Source of the DNA: an uncultured cyanobacterium
GTDB taxonomy: Bacteria; Cyanobacteriota; Cyanobacteriia; Cyanobacteriales; Chroococcidiopsidaceae
DNA: 26,024 nucleotides
Reading direction: 5' to 3'
NCBI GenBank assembly: GCA_946221495.1
Contig: CAMIFA010000059.1
Location: forward strand, 1 to 26,024
The position numbers and the translations under genes are program-made. Numbering within the stretch: the first letter of the stretch is position 1; each line of letters opens with the position of its first letter. Below, one piece after another: positions 22,416-26,024 of the stretch. Below the pieces are notes generated by a model that saw nothing but the letters and a program-made list of their open reading frames with translations, was not told where the DNA came from and made no database searches.

Positions 22416-24749
22416 GTGCCAAATACTCCCTGGTTCAAGGAGCGAACAACTAAGTTGAAACCTAAAACTGAGGAACCATTAATGCCCAGTGAAACCAAAT
22501 CTGAGCAGAAACCACGCCGTCTGCAAGTGTCACGGCTACTAACTTATCTGTCCACTGGTAAAGTACCTCTGAATCGTCGTCGTTCCTTTTGGTTGTTGGG
22601 TATCGGCAGTAGCATGATTGCCTTGGGCGGAGTATGGTTCTCTATAGAGCGCAGTCTCCCCCAAACCAGTGAACTTATTACGTTTGTGCGAGACAATACT
22701 GTAACTATTAAAGCTGCTGATGGGACTATACTCCAACAGCAAGGACCAGCGACGCGCCAGCATTTGCAGCTGAAGGAAATTCCCAAACCACTGATTCAAG
22801 CTTTTATTGCTTCCGAAGACAGGCGCTTTTACCAACACAGTGGCGTTGACTATCAAGGTATTGTGCGGGCATCTTTTGCTAATTTGCGCTCTGCCAACGT
22901 TGTAGAAGGCGGTAGTACAATTACCCAACAGCTAGCGCGGATTCTGTTTCTCGAACAGGAGCGTTCTCTGTGGCGCAAGCTGAAGGAAGTGCGTTTATCT
23001 CAGAAAATTGAGCAGAAGTTGAGTAAAGAGCAGATTCTCGAACGCTACCTAAATCTAGTGTATTTGGGAGAAGGAGCTTATGGTGTTGCTGATGCTGCGA
23101 GTGTTTATTTTAGTAAACCTGTAAATAAACTAACTCTGCCAGAAATGGCGGCGATCGCTGGTTTAGCACCCGCACCTAGTCTCTACTCGCCAGCAGTAAA
23201 TAATGCAGCAGCTCTCCAACGCCGGAATTTAGTGTTGCAGCGTATGGAAGATGATGGCGTAATTACGCCTGTAGCGGCGGCGGCGGCGAAAATTGCCCCC
23301 CTGGAAATTAAACCAAGTCTACCTAAACGTCTCCAGGTACAAGCACCATACTTTACAACCTACATTCAAAAAGAATTACCAAAGTACATTTCCCAAGACG
23401 TTTTGGCAGCAGGTGGATTAACCGTTGAAACAACACTAAATCCCCAATGGCAGAAAATAGCAGAAAAAGCTGTTCAAGAAACAGTAGAACGGAATGGTAG
23501 GTGGCAGAGATTTGAGCAAGCCGCAATGGTTGCTATTGATCCGCGCAATGGTGAAATAAAAGCTCTAGTTGGCGGTAAGGATTTTGGTAAAAACCAATTT
23601 AACCGTGTCACCCAAGCTCAAAGACAGCCTGGTTCAACATTTAAAGGATTTGTGTATACGGCGGCGATCGCTACTGGAATTTCCCCTTACAAGAGCTACC
23701 TCGATGCCCCCTACATAATAGAAGGTTACGAACCGAAAAACTACAACCGCGATCACCGAGGTTGGCTGACGATGCGCGATGCCTTGACTGCCTCAATTAA
23801 TACAATTGCTGTCAAGGTATTACTAGATGTCGGCTTTCAGCCAACTATTCAACTCGCTCACCAAATGGGAATTAAATCGCAACTGAAGCCTACTTATTCC
23901 CTAGCTTTAGGCTCTTCTGAGGTGAATCTGCTGGAATTAACGAGTGCTTATGGAACCCTAGCAGCTGGCGGTATGCACACAGAAGCTCACCCAATTCGCC
24001 GCATTCTTAACCGCAGTGGCGAAGTTCTCTATGCGGCTAAGTATCAGCCAAAACGAGTTGTGGATCAAAACAGTGCGGCGATCGCTACCTGGATGCTACA
24101 AAATGTAGTTCAAGCAGGTACAGGTCGCCCCGCACAGTTAAATCGACCAGTTGCGGGTAAAACTGGGACATCCGATGAATCGCGTGACCTCTGGTTTATC
24201 GGCTATATTCCGCAATTAGTAACAGGTGTTTGGCTAGGCAACGACAATAACAAGCCTACTTTCGGTAGTAGTAGCACGGCAGCTGCCGCTTGGCAGCAAT
24301 TTATGCTACCAGCAGTTGCTAAAATGCCTGTAGAAAACTTTCCCGAAAAACCAAAATTAGTAGGTCGTAAAGGCAGTATCAAAGCACAACCAATTAAGCC
24401 AAAACGGGTTTTCTCTGGCAGAATTCCTACCCAGACTAAGAGTGATTCTGAGCGTACTGCTCAAGAAAGTGGCAATTACCGCTCCTCCCGCCGGCGCTAT
24501 TGGCGGGGTGATCAGCAGCAAGAAGAAACACCACGCAGAAGGCGCTATCGTCGTTATCGTGTCGAGCGTCCAGCACCTAGAACTTCATCAAACCAGTCTC
24601 CGCCTCGGCAACGCCAACCAGAAGTACCAACAACCCCTGCACCGTCTTCTCGTTCTTGGCGAGAGCGACTCAGACCAGCTCAACCGTCACGAGAAATTGA
24701 AAGCAAAGCTACGCCAAATAATTCCGAAGCATCAGCCGCTAGCCCGTAA
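22416..24749 (+). CDS. class A penicillin-binding protein (PBP1A type)
   Basis: This 777-residue bifunctional peptidoglycan synthase has a cytoplasmic basic segment, a membrane anchor (FWLLGIGSSMIALGGVW, about residues 58-74) and a GT51 transglycosylase domain with EDRRFYQHSGVDY (catalytic Glu 134) and EGGSTITQQLAR. The transpeptidase domain has the active-site serine in STFK (Ser 407), a SINT motif and KTGT (Lys 582). After about residue 660 the C-terminus is a basic, Arg/Pro/Gln/Ser-rich tail of about 115 residues, presumably disordered and possibly cell-wall or polymer binding. The start is a GTG with GAGGA 7 bases upstream; an in-frame ATG at 22482 also has GAGGA upstream and would shorten the cytoplasmic end by 22 residues. 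Which is used is unresolved. Confidence 0.93.
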   Translation: MPNTPWFKERTTKLKPKTEEPLMPSETKSEQKPRRLQVSRLLTYLSTGKVPLNRRRSFWLLGIGSSMIALGGVWFSIERSLPQTSELITFVRDNTVTIKAADGTILQQQGPATRQHLQLKEIPKPLIQAFIASEDRRFYQHSGVDYQGIVRASFANLRSANVVEGGSTITQQLARILFLEQERSLWRKLKEVRLSQKIEQKLSKEQILERYLNLVYLGEGAYGVADAASVYFSKPVNKLTLPEMAAIAGLAPAPSLYSPAVNNAAALQRRNLVLQRMEDDGVITPVAAAAAKIAPLEIKPSLPKRLQVQAPYFTTYIQKELPKYISQDVLAAGGLTVETTLNPQWQKIAEKAVQETVERNGRWQRFEQAAMVAIDPRNGEIKALVGGKDFGKNQFNRVTQAQRQPGSTFKGFVYTAAIATGISPYKSYLDAPYIIEGYEPKNYNRDHRGWLTMRDALTASINTIAVKVLLDVGFQPTIQLAHQMGIKSQLKPTYSLALGSSEVNLLELTSAYGTLAAGGMHTEAHPIRRILNRSGEVLYAAKYQPKRVVDQNSAAIATWMLQNVVQAGTGRPAQLNRPVAGKTGTSDESRDLWFIGYIPQLVTGVWLGNDNNKPTFGSSSTAAAAWQQFMLPAVAKMPVENFPEKPKLVGRKGSIKAQPIKPKRVFSGRIPTQTKSDSERTAQESGNYRSSRRRYWRGDQQQEETPRRRRYRRYRVERPAPRTSSNQSPPRQRQPEVPTTPAPSSRSWRERLRPAQPSREIESKATPNNSEASAASP

Positions 24750-24865
24750 GCCCAGCCCTCCACATAAGCAGAGTTATCGGGATCAAACTTGGGGGGGATG
24801 TGTGCAAACCTCTGTTTTTGTACGGTCTTAAAATGTAGTGTTGTCAAAAAAAAGGAAATATAAAC

Positions 24866-25096
24866 ATGAACTTATTAATGCAAACAGCAGCGCAAGCCGC
24901 AGAAAACGGACCTCATTTCCCTTTATCTGCAACTTTAGTATATGTTGTTGGTTTTATTGCGGCGGCATCAATTGGTTCAGTTGCTTGGTACAACTCAAAG
25001 CGTCCTGTTGGTTGGGAAAATAAAGAGCGTCCTGATATCGTACCTGAAGTCAAAAAAGAGGAGACTCCTGGTATTGGTGAGCCGAAGAATTCCTAA
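24866..25096 (+). CDS. Psb35-like small photosystem II protein
   Basis: The 76-residue protein has an N-terminal polar segment, one membrane helix (about residues 24-42, ATLVYVVGFIAAASIGSVAW) and a charged C-terminus rich in Lys, Glu and Pro. The YNSKRPVGWENKERPDIVP segment matches my memory of cyanobacterial proteins annotated as Psb35, reported to stabilise the CP47 assembly module and its high-light-inducible proteins in thylakoids. The name is from memory and may be wrong; the single-helix topology is clear. The ATG is supported by AAGGA about 8 bases upstream. It begins 116 bases after the penicillin-binding protein gene and converges on nadB. Confidence 0.65.
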   Translation: MNLLMQTAAQAAENGPHFPLSATLVYVVGFIAAASIGSVAWYNSKRPVGWENKERPDIVPEVKKEETPGIGEPKNS

Positions 25097-25254
25097 GCTT
25101 GATCAGATTTATTGATTGCACGGTAGCTGGGAACCGCTTGTTTAACTAGGCTGAACCAGATAAAGATTCTCTAGCTCTTGCTACTTGGTATTAGTGATAG
25201 TAGGAGTTAAGTTTAATAGAAGTTCAGCCCCCAGCATTCCTAGTTAATTTCATG

Positions 25255-26024
25255 CTAGGACTTGTACCATTTTTCTTGTTGTACTAGCGTGTGAACTTGC
25301 CAATTTGGATCTATGTAGGGATAGTCTAGCCGATAGTGTCCGCCACGACTTTCAGTACGAAATGCTGCGCTTTTGAGAATTAAGTAAGCTACATCTAGCA
25401 AATTGCCCGTTTCTCCCCACAAACGCAATTGGTTCTCAGTATTAAGTTGAAAATTAACTGCTTGAGCAGGCTGTAAAATTAATAAAAACTTACTTAAAGG
25501 CATTGCGGCAAACTCTTGTTGCCACACTTTTATCTGAGCGATCGCTGCTTCTAAACCTTTTTGCTCCCGACAGATTCCGGCAGACTGCCACACTAGACGT
25601 GGTAGTTCTTGACGCAGCGTTTTTAAGTACGTTAGCTGTGTTAACCAGTCATCCTCAGAAGTTATGAATTCCAGTGACTGCTGCGTATCTACCTCAGAGG
25701 CATCAGGATTAAGTTCTATCTCTGCCATCTGCGCGCCAAATACAATACATTCCAGTAAAGAATTACTTGCCAGCCGATTTGCCCCATGCACTCCCGTACT
25801 AGCCGTTTCTCCTAATGCATACAAACCTGGAATCGAAGTGCGATTTTTTAAATCAGTCAAAATTCCACCCATCCAGTAATGAGCAGCTGGCGCAACAGGA
25901 ATGAGCTGAGAAAACACATCAATGCCCCAGTGCTGGCAGACTTGAATAATATTCGGAAACCTCTGGCGGATCTTTGGGGCGGGAATCGGTCGTAAATCTA
26001 ATAAAACATGAGCAGTAGCTGGAT
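25255..26024 (-). CDS. nadB: L-aspartate oxidase, C-terminal part (cut by window edge)
   Basis: NadB oxidises L-aspartate to iminoaspartate with FAD, the first step of NAD synthesis. About 255 C-terminal residues are visible. The frame stays open to the right window edge, reading AHVLLDLRPIPAPKIRQRFP before the conserved PAAHYWMGGI, so any start near 25917 is internal. Diagnostic parts are HYWMGG, the FAD-binding GLYALGETASTGVHGANRLA segment followed by SNSLLECIVFG, and the C-terminal helical domain ending at a Trp-rich tail with GGHYRLDYPY. No damage is seen. The rest of the gene lies outside the window. Its 3' end converges on the Psb35-like gene across 158 bases in which I see no clear terminator. 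Confidence 0.93.
   Translation of the reverse strand, partial: PATAHVLLDLRPIPAPKIRQRFPNIIQVCQHWGIDVFSQLIPVAPAAHYWMGGILTDLKNRTSIPGLYALGETASTGVHGANRLASNSLLECIVFGAQMAEIELNPDASEVDTQQSLEFITSEDDWLTQLTYLKTLRQELPRLVWQSAGICREQKGLEAAIAQIKVWQQEFAAMPLSKFLLILQPAQAVNFQLNTENQLRLWGETGNLLDVAYLILKSAAFRTESRGGHYRLDYPYIDPNWQVHTLVQQEKWYKS

Noticed and set aside
22539..22928. 129-codon minus-strand frame inside the penicillin-binding protein gene
   Set aside because: It is antisense to the conserved transglycosylase domain and has no protein-like motifs.
24442..24831. 129-codon frame overlapping the end of the penicillin-binding protein gene
   Set aside because: It is an alternative frame of the basic, low-complexity tail; the biased composition explains the lack of stops.

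Overview
The window is ordinary chromosomal DNA of a cyanobacterium. The octamer GCGATCGC (HIP1) recurs roughly once per kilobase. The gene set includes the NblS/Hik33-type light and stress sensor kinase, a Psb35-like photosystem II protein, an 8-HDF-type photolyase, a DUF3352 protein, a TIGR03792 protein and an ABC1-family kinase. Short tandem repeats of 7 bases lie between genes, as is typical of larger-genome filamentous or Chroococcidiopsis-like cyanobacteria. No species can be fixed from the sequence alone. No phage, transposase, CRISPR, rRNA or tRNA was found.

Layout. Positions 1-291 hold the 3' tail of one gene overlapping a small membrane protein gene. On the minus strand (331-3954) are a SAM methyltransferase with a closely coupled PrsW-like membrane protease, and a DUF3352 protein. 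On the plus strand (4331-12809) are an M1 aminopeptidase with HEAT repeats, an ABC1/UbiB-type kinase, a small membrane protein, glyoxalase II (gloB), ribosomal protein L9 (rplI) and the replicative helicase (dnaB). Minus genes follow for an FKBP-type prolyl isomerase and a phasin-like coiled-coil protein. Then come two plus genes (TIGR03792 protein and a membrane-anchored zinc-ribbon protein). A long minus block (14920-22252) reads, in transcription order, folK, NUDIX hydrolase, Uma2 protein, ACT-domain protein, photolyase, purD and the nblS-type kinase. At the right end are a class A penicillin-binding protein and a Psb35-like protein (plus), and the C-terminal half of nadB (minus), cut by the window edge.

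Most of this is housekeeping: folate, purine and NAD synthesis, replication and translation, peptidoglycan synthesis, light stress sensing and repair. I found no clear new multi-gene system. The most unusual signal is that 7-base tandem repeats of the intergenic kind have entered genes. Eleven consecutive heptamers lie inside the aminopeptidase gene and five degenerate heptamers inside purD, both translated in frame, and a four-heptamer array runs over the 5' end of gloB. Because 7 is not a multiple of 3, copy-number change in the coding arrays would shift the frame. Several likely start codons differ from the longest open frame (PrsW-like, DUF3352, FKBP, gloB, zinc-ribbon), mostly on Shine-Dalgarno evidence.
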